Assembly: GCA_958295905.1 (NCBI GenBank)
Contig: OY282382.1
Location: forward strand, 4,322,910 to 4,386,909
Source: an uncultured Vicinamibacterales bacterium
GTDB taxonomy: Bacteria; Acidobacteriota; Vicinamibacteria; Vicinamibacterales; UBA8438
Direction of reading: 5' to 3'
DNA: 64,000 nucleotides
Each line of letters begins with the position of its first letter. The first letter of the stretch is position 1. Of this stretch, positions 1 through 8,236 are shown piece by piece. Below the pieces are notes generated by a model. It saw only the letters and a list, made by a program, of their open reading frames with translations, searched no databases and had not been told where the DNA came from. The position numbers were made by a program, and so were the translations under genes.

Positions 1-195
1 ACTCACCGTCTCGGGGGTGTCGACACCGATGAGCCGCACCCGGCCCACGCCCCGCACGATGATGGTGTCGCCGTCGACGACCCGTTCGACCAGTTGCGCC
101 CCGGCGGGCGCCGGCGCGAACGCGAACAGGGCGGCGGCCAGCAGACACCGGCTGGCAAAAACCGAGACATCAACCGCGCGGAGATGCAGCAACAT
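1..195 (-). CDS. Secreted thermonuclease (SNase-like), 3' end outside window
   Basis: The reverse strand reads 65 codons from an ATG at 195 with no stop before the window edge. Residues 1-33 form a signal peptide ending near PAGAQ. The mature start contains VVDGDTI and VRLIGVDTPE, the hallmark opening of the staphylococcal-nuclease fold, in which the Asp and Arg bind calcium and phosphate. A GAGGTGG Shine-Dalgarno precedes the ATG. The family cleaves DNA and RNA outside the cytoplasm. Only the first strands of the barrel are visible, so the other catalytic residues cannot be checked. Confidence 0.8.
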   Translation of the reverse strand, partial: MLLHLRAVDVSVFASRCLLAAALFAFAPAPAGAQLVERVVDGDTIIVRGVGRVRLIGVDTPETVS

Positions 196-270
196 GAGCC
201 ACCTCGGACCGGCGAGGCGTCAACGTGGCAGGAAACGCCACGGATTCGCCGGCAGAGGTGGAGATTATTG

Positions 271-690
271 CGTACTTCGTCCCGGCACGGGCACCGCGCG
301 GCTTCCCTCGGCGATCTGGGGCAGTACGTCGGGATCGACAGCCGACACCTGGAGGTCGTCACGGCACGGGGCCGCGCGGCTTCCGCAACGACCTGGGCAG
401 TACGTCCGGGTCGACCGTCGGCACCTGGAGGTCGTCACGGTGCGGGCACCGCGCCGCTTCCGCGACGACCTGGGCAGTACGTCCGGGTCGACCGTCGGCA
501 CCTGGAGGTCGTCACGGCGCGGGCAACGCGCGGCTTCCGCAACGACCTGGGCAGTACGCCCGGGTCGACGGCTGGGATCTGGAGGTCGTCACGGCACGGG
601 GCCGCACGGCTTCCGCAACAACCTGGGCAGTACGTCCGGGTCGACCGTCGGCACTTGGAGGTCGTCACGGCACGTGCGCCGCGCGGCGGC
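271..690. repeat. Tandem array of about five 76/77-bp units
   Basis: Units begin with GGCAGTACG at 320, 396, 473, 550 and 626, giving lengths of 76, 77, 77 and 76 bp. The last unit is incomplete, and a half unit precedes the first (271-319). Copies differ by scattered substitutions. There is no spacer between units, so this is a tandem repeat and not a CRISPR. The mixed 76/77 length breaks any reading frame, so it is unlikely to be coding. It fills the gap between the thermonuclease start and the DCC gene. Confidence 0.85.
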
Positions 691-707
691 CGCGACGCGC
701 TCCGGCG

Positions 708-1157
708 TCAGGCGTCCAAAAAGCGATCCCGGTGCTCGGGGCCCGGCGCCGGGCAGGCGGCGCGGCGGCCGAAGACCCGGTAGCGATGCGCCGCGACGCG
801 GTCGTAGAGCCAGTCCAGCAGAGGGGCCGGCGCCCTGCGCAGCAGCGTCGCGAGACACCAAGGCGGACCGAGCTGGTCGAGGACGAACAGCGTGGCCGCC
901 GAACGGTTCAATACGCGGGCCGTCCCCGATGCGTAGTCGACGACGACGTAGACCGTCTCCAGCCGATCCGGGTCCCCGCCGTGCGCTGCGAGGAGGCTCC
1001 CGCCGACCCGGCTCTGGATCGCTGCGAACCGGAAACGGCGCCGGCGGTCGTGCGCCAGCACGAAGCGGACGAACCGGTCGCAGAGCCCGCACATGCCGTC
1101 GTACAACAGCAGGTGGCGGCCGGCGTCGAGCCCGGACGGTCCGCCCGCGTCAGTCAT
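708..1157 (-). CDS. DCC family thiol-disulfide oxidoreductase (DUF393)
   Basis: This is a 149-residue protein of the YuxK/DUF393 family. The N-terminal motif LYDGMCGLCDR (near residues 18-28) holds the two redox cysteines, and the family's conserved RFRFAAIQS segment follows. The family is predicted to carry out thiol-disulfide exchange on a thioredoxin-like fold; substrates are unknown. It is a single gene, transcribed away from the inserted element at 1241. The ATG at 1157 is the only start that leaves room for the conserved LLLYDG strand. Confidence 0.85.
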   Translation of the reverse strand: MTDAGGPSGLDAGRHLLLYDGMCGLCDRFVRFVLAHDRRRRFRFAAIQSRVGGSLLAAHGGDPDRLETVYVVVDYASGTARVLNRSAATLFVLDQLGPPWCLATLLRRAPAPLLDWLYDRVAAHRYRVFGRRAACPAPGPEHRDRFLDA

Positions 1158-1240
1158 CGCTGCCCCGCCCGCCCGCCGCCGTCACCGCCGGGCGCCGGGT
1201 CGGGCCGCCCCGCCCGCCCGGCCGCGGGGGTACGCGGCGG

Positions 1241-1423
1241 GGGTGCACGTCAGATTTGTAAGACGACCGCCCTGTCGCTGCCAGATTGGCGATTTCCGAT
1301 CCTGTTCCCGGCCTGGATGCCCTCCGAACGAGCCCTTTCGGGCTTCGACGCGATGGAGCAGCTCGGGGCCGCCCGCGCCAGATACCCCCAACGGGGGCCG
1401 TCTCACTTTCTTGACGTGCACCC
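1241..1423. mobile_element. Non-autonomous inverted-repeat element (family 2), 183 bp
   Basis: The element begins GGGTGCACGTCA and ends TGACGTGCACCC, a perfect 12-bp terminal inverted repeat. It is flanked by the direct repeat ACGCGGCGG at 1232-1240 and 1424-1432, a 9-bp target-site duplication. It is too short to encode a transposase and no matching transposase is in the window. A diverged relative of its left end and interior lies at 17883-18045. It sits upstream of the endostatin-like gene and may influence that gene's promoter. Confidence 0.7.
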
Positions 1424-1515
1424 ACGCGGCGGCCGCGCCTTGACGTGCCGCCGCCGCGCGCATATCGTCCCAACTGCCGGCGGGGAGCCGGCCACTCATG
1501 GGGAGGGAGGACGAA

Positions 1516-2187
1516 ATGCGCAAGCATCATCCGTGGTGGGCAGGCGTGGCGGTGCTCGCGGCGATCGCGTCGCACACCATGACGGCGGCGCAACCGCCGG
1601 CTCAGCCGATGTCGTTCTTCGTCACCAGCGTCGGGTTGGGCGACGGCGCCAACCTCGGCGGTCTCGCCGGGGCCGACGCGCACTGCCAGACGCTCGCCGC
1701 GGCGGCCGGGCGGGGCGACGCCACCTGGCGCGCCTATCTCAGCACGCAGGGGCCGAACGCGGTCAACGCGCGCGACCGGATCGGCAGCGGCCCGTGGTAC
1801 GCCCACGGCGGCCGGCGGCAGATCGCCGCCGACCTCGGCTGGCTCCACGGCGACACCCTGGAGCAGGCTCGGTTGGGCAACGCCATCGGCAAGATGATCG
1901 CCCTGACCGAGCAGGGCAACCCGGTCAACGGCGTCGGCGACTCGCCCAACCAGCATGACATCCTCACCGGATCGCAGCCCGACGGCCGCGCCTACACCGA
2001 CGACGCGGACCACACCTGCGGCAATTGGACGGGCAACGGCGAGGGCTCGGCCCAGGTCGGCCACTCGGATACGCAGGGCGGCGGCAACAGCTCGTGGAAC
2101 TCGACCCACGCCAGCCGCGGCTGCAGCCAGGAGAACTTGGTCGGCACCGGAGGCGCGGGGCTGTTCTACTGCTTCGCCGTCGACTAG
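1516..2187 (+). CDS. Secreted endostatin/lectin-like protein (DUF1554-type)
   Basis: This 223-residue protein has a signal peptide (residues 1 to about 26, cleaved near TAAQ). The rest resembles the collagenase NC10/endostatin C-type-lectin-like fold: FVTSVGLGDGANLGG, ADAHCQ, WRAYLS and a C-terminal block with SHASRGC-like cysteines and GLFYCFAVD. Family members are extracellular with unproven binding roles. The ATG at 1516 is preferred over an in-frame start at 1498 because GGAGG lies 5-9 nt upstream and the signal peptide starts there. Confidence 0.7.
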   Translation: MRKHHPWWAGVAVLAAIASHTMTAAQPPAQPMSFFVTSVGLGDGANLGGLAGADAHCQTLAAAAGRGDATWRAYLSTQGPNAVNARDRIGSGPWYAHGGRRQIAADLGWLHGDTLEQARLGNAIGKMIALTEQGNPVNGVGDSPNQHDILTGSQPDGRAYTDDADHTCGNWTGNGEGSAQVGHSDTQGGGNSSWNSTHASRGCSQENLVGTGGAGLFYCFAVD

Positions 2188-2320
2188 TGTTTCACCACGA
2201 TTGAATATTAGGGCCATCGGGGAACTTACCTGGAATCCGGGAGAGTCCCCATGCAGGAGAATCGCACCCTCGACTCCAGTCCGTCTATCCGAAGGTTATG
2301 ACGTGACGGGCCGCTGGCAG

Positions 2321-2549
2321 CCCGGAATCGTCGCCGGCGGCTCCGATGGACGCCCAACCAACCCTCCAGGAGTCCGCGCCGTTCTTTGGCGCAGACGCCC
2401 GGCGCGAACAGGTCGCGCGGGGCGTGCCGCCACCCTCCGGCGCCGCCCCGCCGGCCGAACGTCCAAGAGTCCCTCCACTCTAACTCTGCGGGCGCCTGGC
2501 CCGGAAATCGTCGCCGCGGCTCCGATGGACGCCCAACCAACCCTCCAGG
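2321..2549. repeat. Two copies of a dispersed GCCCAACCAACCCTCCA repeat
   Basis: The gap 2188-2749 holds no convincing gene. Two blocks (2321-2395 and 2499-2549) share a stretch of about 30 bp centred on CCGATGGACGCCCAACCAAC and an upstream CGGAATCGTCGCCG-like stretch. Related blocks occur at 55747-55800 and, inverted, at 13811-13840. A local direct repeat, GTCGCGGCAACTCC, occurs near 2564 and 2588. The family is intergenic in all cases. Confidence 0.7.
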
Positions 2550-2749
2550 CCCCGATGGGTCGCGGCAACTCCTGGCAGAGGCGGGGGTCGCGGCAACTCC
2601 GCCCCCGGAAGGTGCCGCGGAACGCGGCTTTGCGACGTTCCGATCGGCGACAGGGCGACCCACGCCAAGTCGCGCAGAGGTGTCGACCGGCGAAGGGGCC
2701 GTGGCGCTGGGGCGGTCCGGCGGAGGCGCCGCCGCGGGCGGGGACGCCG

Positions 2750-5527
2750 TCAGAAGCGCAGCAGGCGCGTGGCCTTGACGACGATGGCGCGATTTTCGAG
2801 AAACGGGCCCCGCGGGTCGAGGGTGTCCCGTTCGTCGGTGTAGACGACGAACAGCTCGCTGCCGGGCTGATACTCCCAGCGGAAGCGCAGGTTGGTGCCG
2901 AGCGCGTCGAGGGTCGAGTTGTATTGCACCAGGGCCGCCACGAACATGCGCGGGGTCAGCGTATAGGTGGTGCGGATCGCGACGAGCTCGGTCTTGAAGT
3001 CGCCCTGCGGCAGGGCGAGCCAGTTGAACGACACGGAGGGCTCGATGTTCAACTGCGACGAGAGATAGGCGCGGCCGAAGGTATACCCCACCCCGGTGCG
3101 CCCGCCCCCGAAGAACCCGCCCCGGTCGAAGCTCAGCCCGCCCGACACGACGCGTTGCTGGCCCAGCGCGTAGACGAGGCGGGTATTAGTAAAGCGGTAG
3201 TCGCCGGGGGGAATCGCGATGTCCGGGGTCATCTCGAACGGCCGCTTCAGCAGCTCGAAGCTGTCTGTCGCGCCGGCGAAGAACAGGTCGCCGTTCTCGA
3301 GCTCGATACCGAACAGCCCCTGCCGCACCCTCGTCTCGAGGAGACCGGCGCTGTCCGTGGTGTAGTCGAGGCTGCCTTGGAACAGGAACTTGCGGATCGA
3401 CGCGATGGAGAGTGGACGCGGGCTGAACCGGCCCTCCAGGAAGTTGCGTCGAAAATCGTGCCGGCGGACGAAGCCCACTTCCGGCTGGAAATCGGCGCCG
3501 ACGGCCAGCCGTTCCGCGAGGAGCCCCCAACGGTCGCCGCGGTAGTCGAGCCTGGTCTGGTAGCTCACGGCGTCGCCGCGGCTGACGCCGGGCCGCCGGC
3601 TCTGAGCTAGATAAGACGTGATGTTCAGGTTGTCGTAGAACGAGAAGAGCCCGTCGACCCCGTACACCTGATTCGACCCGGCGCCGTCGAGCGACACCGA
3701 ACGGCCCGTGAAAAGCGCCCCGACGGCGCTGCGCCGCAGGACGTCCCGCTTGACCCGCGCGACCGAGAAGTTGGTCGCGGCGGCGGCGCCGGCCTCCTCG
3801 GTCTGCACGTTCAACACGCCGATGCTGTAGGGCCCGGCCTTCCCGGTCAGCCGGCCGCCGGCCCGGATGGGGACGGTCCGGCCGTCCTGAAGCCCGATGC
3901 GCCGGCTGAAGAACATGATCGGCGCGGTCCCCGAGAACTGGCCGCCCCCGAAATAGAACGCGGTCGAATCGCTGGTGAAGCCGCCGCCGAAGTCGAAGAT
4001 CCCCTGCCCTTCCAGGAAGAACTCGCGCTTCTCGGGAAAGAAGAGGCTGAACCGGGTCAGGTTGACCTGCTGCTCGTCGACCTCGACCTGCGCGAAATCG
4101 GTGTTGTAGGTGAAGTCGGCGGTGAGCCCCTGGGTGACGCCGTATTTCACGTCGAAACCCACCTCGCCCCCCGCCTCGTCGGCGGGGGTCCGGGCGCGGT
4201 CGGTGGTGAAGTCGGAGATGCCGAACGGCTTGACCTCGAGTCGCGTGCCGGACGCCGGCACTTCCAGCCCCACCAAGGTCGCGGCCGACGACATCTTGTA
4301 GGCCCCGGCCCAGCTCAGCGAGGCGGGAATCGGGGTCAGGAACGAGGTCTCGTTGGTCGACGCCACCCGGCGCTGCACGTTGACGCCCCACACCTGCGCC
4401 GGCCCCGCCCGATACCGGAGCGACTTGAAGGGAATCGCGATCTCGACCGTCCAGCCGCCCTCGAACCGGCCGGCGCGGACATCCCAGACGGTGTTCCAGT
4501 CGATGTTCTGGCTGCGCTCGTCGGTCACCAGCGCGTCGAAGAGGCCCCCGATGGCGTTGGTGGTGAAGGCGAACGCGTTGCGGCGGTCGTAGAAGGTGTC
4601 GAGGACGACCCCGAGGGTCTCGTTGCCGTACATGCCCCAACTGTCGCGCTTCATCTCGTTCGCGACGATGCGGTCCGGGTCCCGGCTCCAGCACCGGGCG
4701 GACACGTACAGGGTGTCGGCGTCGAAGGCCACCCACACCTCGGTCTGGTCGGCGGCGGGGGCGCCCTCGTTCGGCTCCTGCTGAATGAAGCCGGTCACCG
4801 GCGGCACGTCGTGGTAGACGCGCTCATCGAGCCGGCCGTCGAGCTGCAACGGCGCGTCGAGCCGAATCGCCCGCAGGGTCATGCGTCCGCGGGCGTCGCG
4901 AGCCACCACCTCCGGCGGGAGGGGCGGCGGCGGGCCGTCGATCGAGCCCGACGCGGCGGCCGCAAACCCCAAGCCGGCGCCGGACGTCCCCGCTCCCGGG
5001 CCGCGGGCGGCGGTCTCTGCGTCGATTCCGGCCGGGACGGAGGCGCGCGGCGCCGCGGACGCCGGCGACGGGACGCGCGGTCCGGGACCGGCCACCGCGG
5101 CCCGGGACCCGACGCGATGCCCCGCCTCGGCAAGGCGGGCGACGAGTTCGTCCTGCAGGTCGAAGAGATCCGCCATCGCCCCGTCGACGCGGACGCCGGC
5201 AACGACCCGGCGGCTGCCCGCGTCGACGAGTCGGGCGGTGATCCGGAGGCCGGCGCCCACCCGCTGGTACGCGCCGGCCACGCGCAGGCCGGGCGCGAAG
5301 ACCCCGGCCGACGGTCCGAGTTCCGCCCCCAGGGTCTCGGCGATGCCGTCACCGATCCAGGCGTCGGCGGGGTTGCCCGACAGATTGGCGAAGGCCGCGA
5401 TCCCGACGGGGCCGGCGGCATCCGCGATCGGGGGCGCGGCCTGGCCGTGCGCCCGCGGCGCTCCCGCGATGACCGCCAGGATCAGACCGGCGGCGCCGAC
5501 CCATCGGATCCACGCAACGTCAGACAC
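2750..5527 (-). CDS. DUF5916 outer-membrane protein with CBM9-like and TolB-like N-terminal domains
   Basis: This is a 925-residue secreted protein. After a signal peptide (residues 1-28) comes a TolB-like/FlgO-like region (about 40-150; VGIAAFANLSG, GIAETL, ITARLVDA, LFDLQDELVARL). A low-complexity linker follows, then a CBM9-like domain (about 218-400; LDGRLDERVY, EVWVAFDADTLYVSARC), then a long beta-rich DUF5916 region ending in aromatic ATRLLRF, as expected for an outer-membrane barrel. The family is common in Acidobacteriota; its ligand is unknown. The start is GTG at 5527. The TolB-like front end is unusual. Confidence 0.75.
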   Translation of the reverse strand: MSDVAWIRWVGAAGLILAVIAGAPRAHGQAAPPIADAAGPVGIAAFANLSGNPADAWIGDGIAETLGAELGPSAGVFAPGLRVAGAYQRVGAGLRITARLVDAGSRRVVAGVRVDGAMADLFDLQDELVARLAEAGHRVGSRAAVAGPGPRVPSPASAAPRASVPAGIDAETAARGPGAGTSGAGLGFAAAASGSIDGPPPPLPPEVVARDARGRMTLRAIRLDAPLQLDGRLDERVYHDVPPVTGFIQQEPNEGAPAADQTEVWVAFDADTLYVSARCWSRDPDRIVANEMKRDSWGMYGNETLGVVLDTFYDRRNAFAFTTNAIGGLFDALVTDERSQNIDWNTVWDVRAGRFEGGWTVEIAIPFKSLRYRAGPAQVWGVNVQRRVASTNETSFLTPIPASLSWAGAYKMSSAATLVGLEVPASGTRLEVKPFGISDFTTDRARTPADEAGGEVGFDVKYGVTQGLTADFTYNTDFAQVEVDEQQVNLTRFSLFFPEKREFFLEGQGIFDFGGGFTSDSTAFYFGGGQFSGTAPIMFFSRRIGLQDGRTVPIRAGGRLTGKAGPYSIGVLNVQTEEAGAAAATNFSVARVKRDVLRRSAVGALFTGRSVSLDGAGSNQVYGVDGLFSFYDNLNITSYLAQSRRPGVSRGDAVSYQTRLDYRGDRWGLLAERLAVGADFQPEVGFVRRHDFRRNFLEGRFSPRPLSIASIRKFLFQGSLDYTTDSAGLLETRVRQGLFGIELENGDLFFAGATDSFELLKRPFEMTPDIAIPPGDYRFTNTRLVYALGQQRVVSGGLSFDRGGFFGGGRTGVGYTFGRAYLSSQLNIEPSVSFNWLALPQGDFKTELVAIRTTYTLTPRMFVAALVQYNSTLDALGTNLRFRWEYQPGSELFVVYTDERDTLDPRGPFLENRAIVVKATRLLRF

Positions 5528-5535
5528 AACCCCTC

Positions 5536-5541
5536 ATCATA
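5536..5541 (-). promoter_or_regulatory. Candidate -10 box (TATGAT) for the DUF5916 gene
   Basis: On the minus strand TATGAT lies 8 nt before the GTG start at 5527, with GAGGGG between. A transcript starting 6-7 nt after the box would begin at or beside the start codon. No clear -35 is seen. Confidence 0.35.
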
Positions 5542-5625
5542 AACTGGGGCGCTCCTTCGCGTTCCCTCTCCCTCCCTCTCCCTTGGTGTCGACGGCCTGC
5601 TCGGCGAACCGCGCGGAGCGGTGGG

Positions 5626-5795
5626 CAGGGGCATCCCACGCTGACTGCGCGTGACGGTTCGCCCCGATTCGAGGGTCGCCACCGTCTTGCCGACCGGCCG
5701 GCGCCGCGGGAACCCACGATTCCGCACGTCCGGAGCCCCAGGACCCGCCACGATTCCGCCTGCGCACGGCGGTGGCGGAGCGTGGGATGGTCATG
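5626..5795 (-). mobile_element. MITE-like element family 1, copy 1 (170 bp)
   Basis: The ends are CAGGGGCATCCCACGCT and, on the other strand, CATGACCATCCCACGCT, an imperfect 17-bp terminal inverted repeat. The direct repeat GAGCGGTGGG flanks it at 5616-5625 and 5796-5805, a 10-bp target duplication. Sequence is about 90% alike to the copies at 9733, 20730 and 22888. It is non-coding. The orientation is opposite to the two right-hand copies. It lies between the DUF5916 gene and the membrane protein that starts at 5851. Confidence 0.85.
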
Positions 5796-5850
5796 GAGCG
5801 GTGGGAGCGGTAGGGATTCCCCTCTCCCTGATAGACTGCGGCGGCGGCGC

Positions 5851-7956
5851 ATGGGGCATTCATCGGTCATCTGGCTCGTCGGCGGGGTCGGATCCCTGGC
5901 GTCCGGCGTCGCGCTGGCCCTCTCGCTGTCGGCCGAGGCGGGAGCCGCGCTCGCCCTGCTGGGCGCCGCCGCGGTCGGCGCCGGGGCCATGGCGCGGGCC
6001 CGAGCCGCCGCCGACGCCGCGGCAATCGCCGAGCTCGACCGACGCCTCGACGAGCTGCGGGGGCTCGATGCGCGGCTGAGCGCGGCCGGCGTGTCGCCCG
6101 TCGAACGGGCCTACGACGATCTCCTGCGCCGCGGCCCCGAGACGAACCCACCGCCGGCGACCCTCGACGAGCAGGAACGCCGGCTGGGGGAGATGATTCG
6201 CGACCGTTGCGACCGCGTGTGGAACGGCATCCGCGATCGGCGGTACGTACGGCGCGAAGACGGACGCATCGCGGACCTCGACGGCGCCGCCATCTTCGCG
6301 GAGCTCCGCGACGTCGTGCAGGAGGTCGCGGCCCTGTACCACGCCGAGTCGGACAACGCGGTGCTCGAGGCGCGCACCGGCGACATCGCCATCGCGGCCC
6401 GCTCGGCCCTCGGAGAGCTGTTGCAGACGGCGCGGCAGGTGCCGTTCGTCGACCCCGCGGGCTGGTCCGTCAAAGCGGTGGTGGCCCAGCTCGAGCAGGC
6501 CCAGCAGGGGCTCGCCCTGTACAAGAAGCTCTCGCCCTACGAGCACTACGTCAACGCCGCGCTCTTGGCGGCGCGCCTCGCCGGCGGTTCGAACCCCGTG
6601 GGGGTCGTCGCGTGGACGCTGGGCACGCAGGTGGCCAAGCGGGTCGGGGGCAGGCTCATCAAGTCGCGCGCGGAGGTCTGGCTCAAGACCCTGCTGGAAA
6701 GCTCGGTGGCGCTGATCTACCTGCGCGTGGCGCGCATCTACGACCCGCTCCGCTCGTACCGCGGCCCGGACTGGACCGCGCTGGTGGAGGCGATCCGCAT
6801 CCACGCCTGCATCCCCGGTATCGATCACAACCGGCGCCGTCTGCTCCACCGCGTCCTGTGCGCGCCGATACCGGACGAGTTCGCGAAGATGGTCCTTCTG
6901 CGCGCGCTGGCCGAAGACCGGGCGCCGGCGCCGCCGTCGGTCCCCCCCGTCGACCTCGATGCGCTGCGGCCGGCGGATCGGCAGGCGGTCGGAGAACGTC
7001 TGGCCGACCTGTTGTCCGGCATGCGCGGCCTGCAGGCGCCGGCCGCGAAGGCCGCGATCGAGACCCTGCAGCGCCGCCTGCCGCTGCCGGCCGACCTGGG
7101 CAGCTCGGACCGCCCGGAGACGGGACGGGCGGCCGAGGGGTTTGCGCTGCTCGCCGCGCTCGCGCGCGACCGCCTCGGTGCCGACCGCGCGGAAGCCCGC
7201 CGGTCGATCCGCGGCAGCGTGTTCACCGCGCGCGTGAAACGGATCGTGGATGACGAGGACGCGGAACGAGCCCTGCGGGAGGCGGTGGCGGCGGCGTACG
7301 GGGCTCCGAACGAGCCGGAGGCGCCGCGCGCGGCCGAGCCCCCGCCCGCGCTGGTCGGCGACGGGTTGGCCGAGCCGCTGGTGGCGGCGGCGGCCGACCT
7401 GCTGGCCGCCGCGCCGGCGCCGTGGCCGATCGAACACGACCACCTGGTGCTGCTCTACGCGTCGGTGCTGCTCCCCGAACGCAAGCAGGTCGCGGCCGCG
7501 TGGAGACGCTACCTCGACGCCGCGTCCCACCGGATACGGGAGCGGCTCCACCTGCCGGACCTGTCGACTTGGCCGCCCGGCGCCGCGCCGGCGATTCTGC
7601 GGCAGCTCGGGGACGGCGACCCGCCGTTGGCGGTGCTCGCGGGGACCACTCACGCCGGTCGGGCGCGGTGGCTCCTGTTCCATCGTGACCGGCTGCTCGT
7701 CGGGGCGGTGCCCGACAACGATCTGGTCATCGACGACCGCGAGCCGGAGGTTCATCCCCTCCGGCCGGAGTTCCATCCCCTGGCCCCGGTCCGTCTGGTT
7801 CGCCGGCGCGGGCACCTGACCGACGACCTCGTGGTCCGGTGCGGCCCCGACCGCCTGACGATCGCCAGCGCGAAGATCGGGAACTTCGAAAGGCGTTTCG
7901 GTCCCCTGCTGGGCGCGCTCGGCCTTGACGCGGACCGGCTGGGCCGCGAAGACTGA
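5851..7956 (+). CDS. Membrane-anchored protein of unknown function
   Basis: This is a 701-residue protein I do not recognise. Two hydrophobic segments near the N-terminus (about residues 6-25 and 28-47) are followed by an alpha-helical, Arg/Ala-rich body. A third hydrophobic stretch (about 232-265; VNAALLAARL, VGVVAWTLG) sits next to VAKRVGGRLIK. The C-terminal 60 residues look like a separate strand-rich domain (LLVGAVPDNDLVIDD). The ATG at 5851 is chosen because an earlier in-frame start lies within the inserted element. The last codons belong to a 99-bp unit that is repeated twice more downstream. Confidence 0.6.
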   Translation: MGHSSVIWLVGGVGSLASGVALALSLSAEAGAALALLGAAAVGAGAMARARAAADAAAIAELDRRLDELRGLDARLSAAGVSPVERAYDDLLRRGPETNPPPATLDEQERRLGEMIRDRCDRVWNGIRDRRYVRREDGRIADLDGAAIFAELRDVVQEVAALYHAESDNAVLEARTGDIAIAARSALGELLQTARQVPFVDPAGWSVKAVVAQLEQAQQGLALYKKLSPYEHYVNAALLAARLAGGSNPVGVVAWTLGTQVAKRVGGRLIKSRAEVWLKTLLESSVALIYLRVARIYDPLRSYRGPDWTALVEAIRIHACIPGIDHNRRRLLHRVLCAPIPDEFAKMVLLRALAEDRAPAPPSVPPVDLDALRPADRQAVGERLADLLSGMRGLQAPAAKAAIETLQRRLPLPADLGSSDRPETGRAAEGFALLAALARDRLGADRAEARRSIRGSVFTARVKRIVDDEDAERALREAVAAAYGAPNEPEAPRAAEPPPALVGDGLAEPLVAAAADLLAAAPAPWPIEHDHLVLLYASVLLPERKQVAAAWRRYLDAASHRIRERLHLPDLSTWPPGAAPAILRQLGDGDPPLAVLAGTTHAGRARWLLFHRDRLLVGAVPDNDLVIDDREPEVHPLRPEFHPLAPVRLVRRRGHLTDDLVVRCGPDRLTIASAKIGNFERRFGPLLGALGLDADRLGRED

Positions 7957-8165
7957 CCAACCCGGGACCAAGCCCCCCGGCGCCTCCCCAGGCGTTTCGG
8001 TCCCCTGCCGGGCGCGCTCGGCTTCGACGCGGACCGACTGGGCCGCGAAGACCGACCAACCCGGGACCAAGCCCCCCGGCGCCTCCCCAGGCGTTTCGGT
8101 CCCCTGCCGGGCGCGCTCGGCTTCGACGCGGACCGGCTGGGCCGCGAAGACCGACCGAACCCGGG
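7891..8165. repeat. 99-bp tandem repeat overlapping the end of the upstream gene
   Basis: Units start with AGGCGTTTCGG at 7891, 7990 and 8089; the third is incomplete. The first unit contains the last 21 codons and the TGA stop (7954-7956) of the membrane-protein gene. Units two and three carry CGA at the equivalent position. As 99 is a multiple of three, the frame stays open through the later copies. The copies are nearly identical, so the duplication is recent. Confidence 0.85.
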
Positions 8166-8225
8166 ACCAGAGCTCCGGCACCTCCCCAATCGCGCCTCCC
8201 GGCGGGCGGCCCGCCGATTCGACGT

Positions 8226-8231
8226 TACAAT
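8226..8231 (+). promoter_or_regulatory. Candidate -10 box (TACAAT) for the lipase maturation factor gene
   Basis: TACAAT ends 5 nt before the GTG at 8237. The predicted transcription start falls on the start codon, and there is no Shine-Dalgarno. The -35 region is poor. Confidence 0.35.
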
Positions 8232-8236
8232 AGCCC

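Noticed and set aside
271..690. CRISPR array
   Set aside because: Units follow each other without unique spacers, and no cas gene is present.
708..1958. Long plus-strand frames across 225-1958
   Set aside because: They pass through the tandem array, antisense of the DCC gene and an inserted element; no coding signal.
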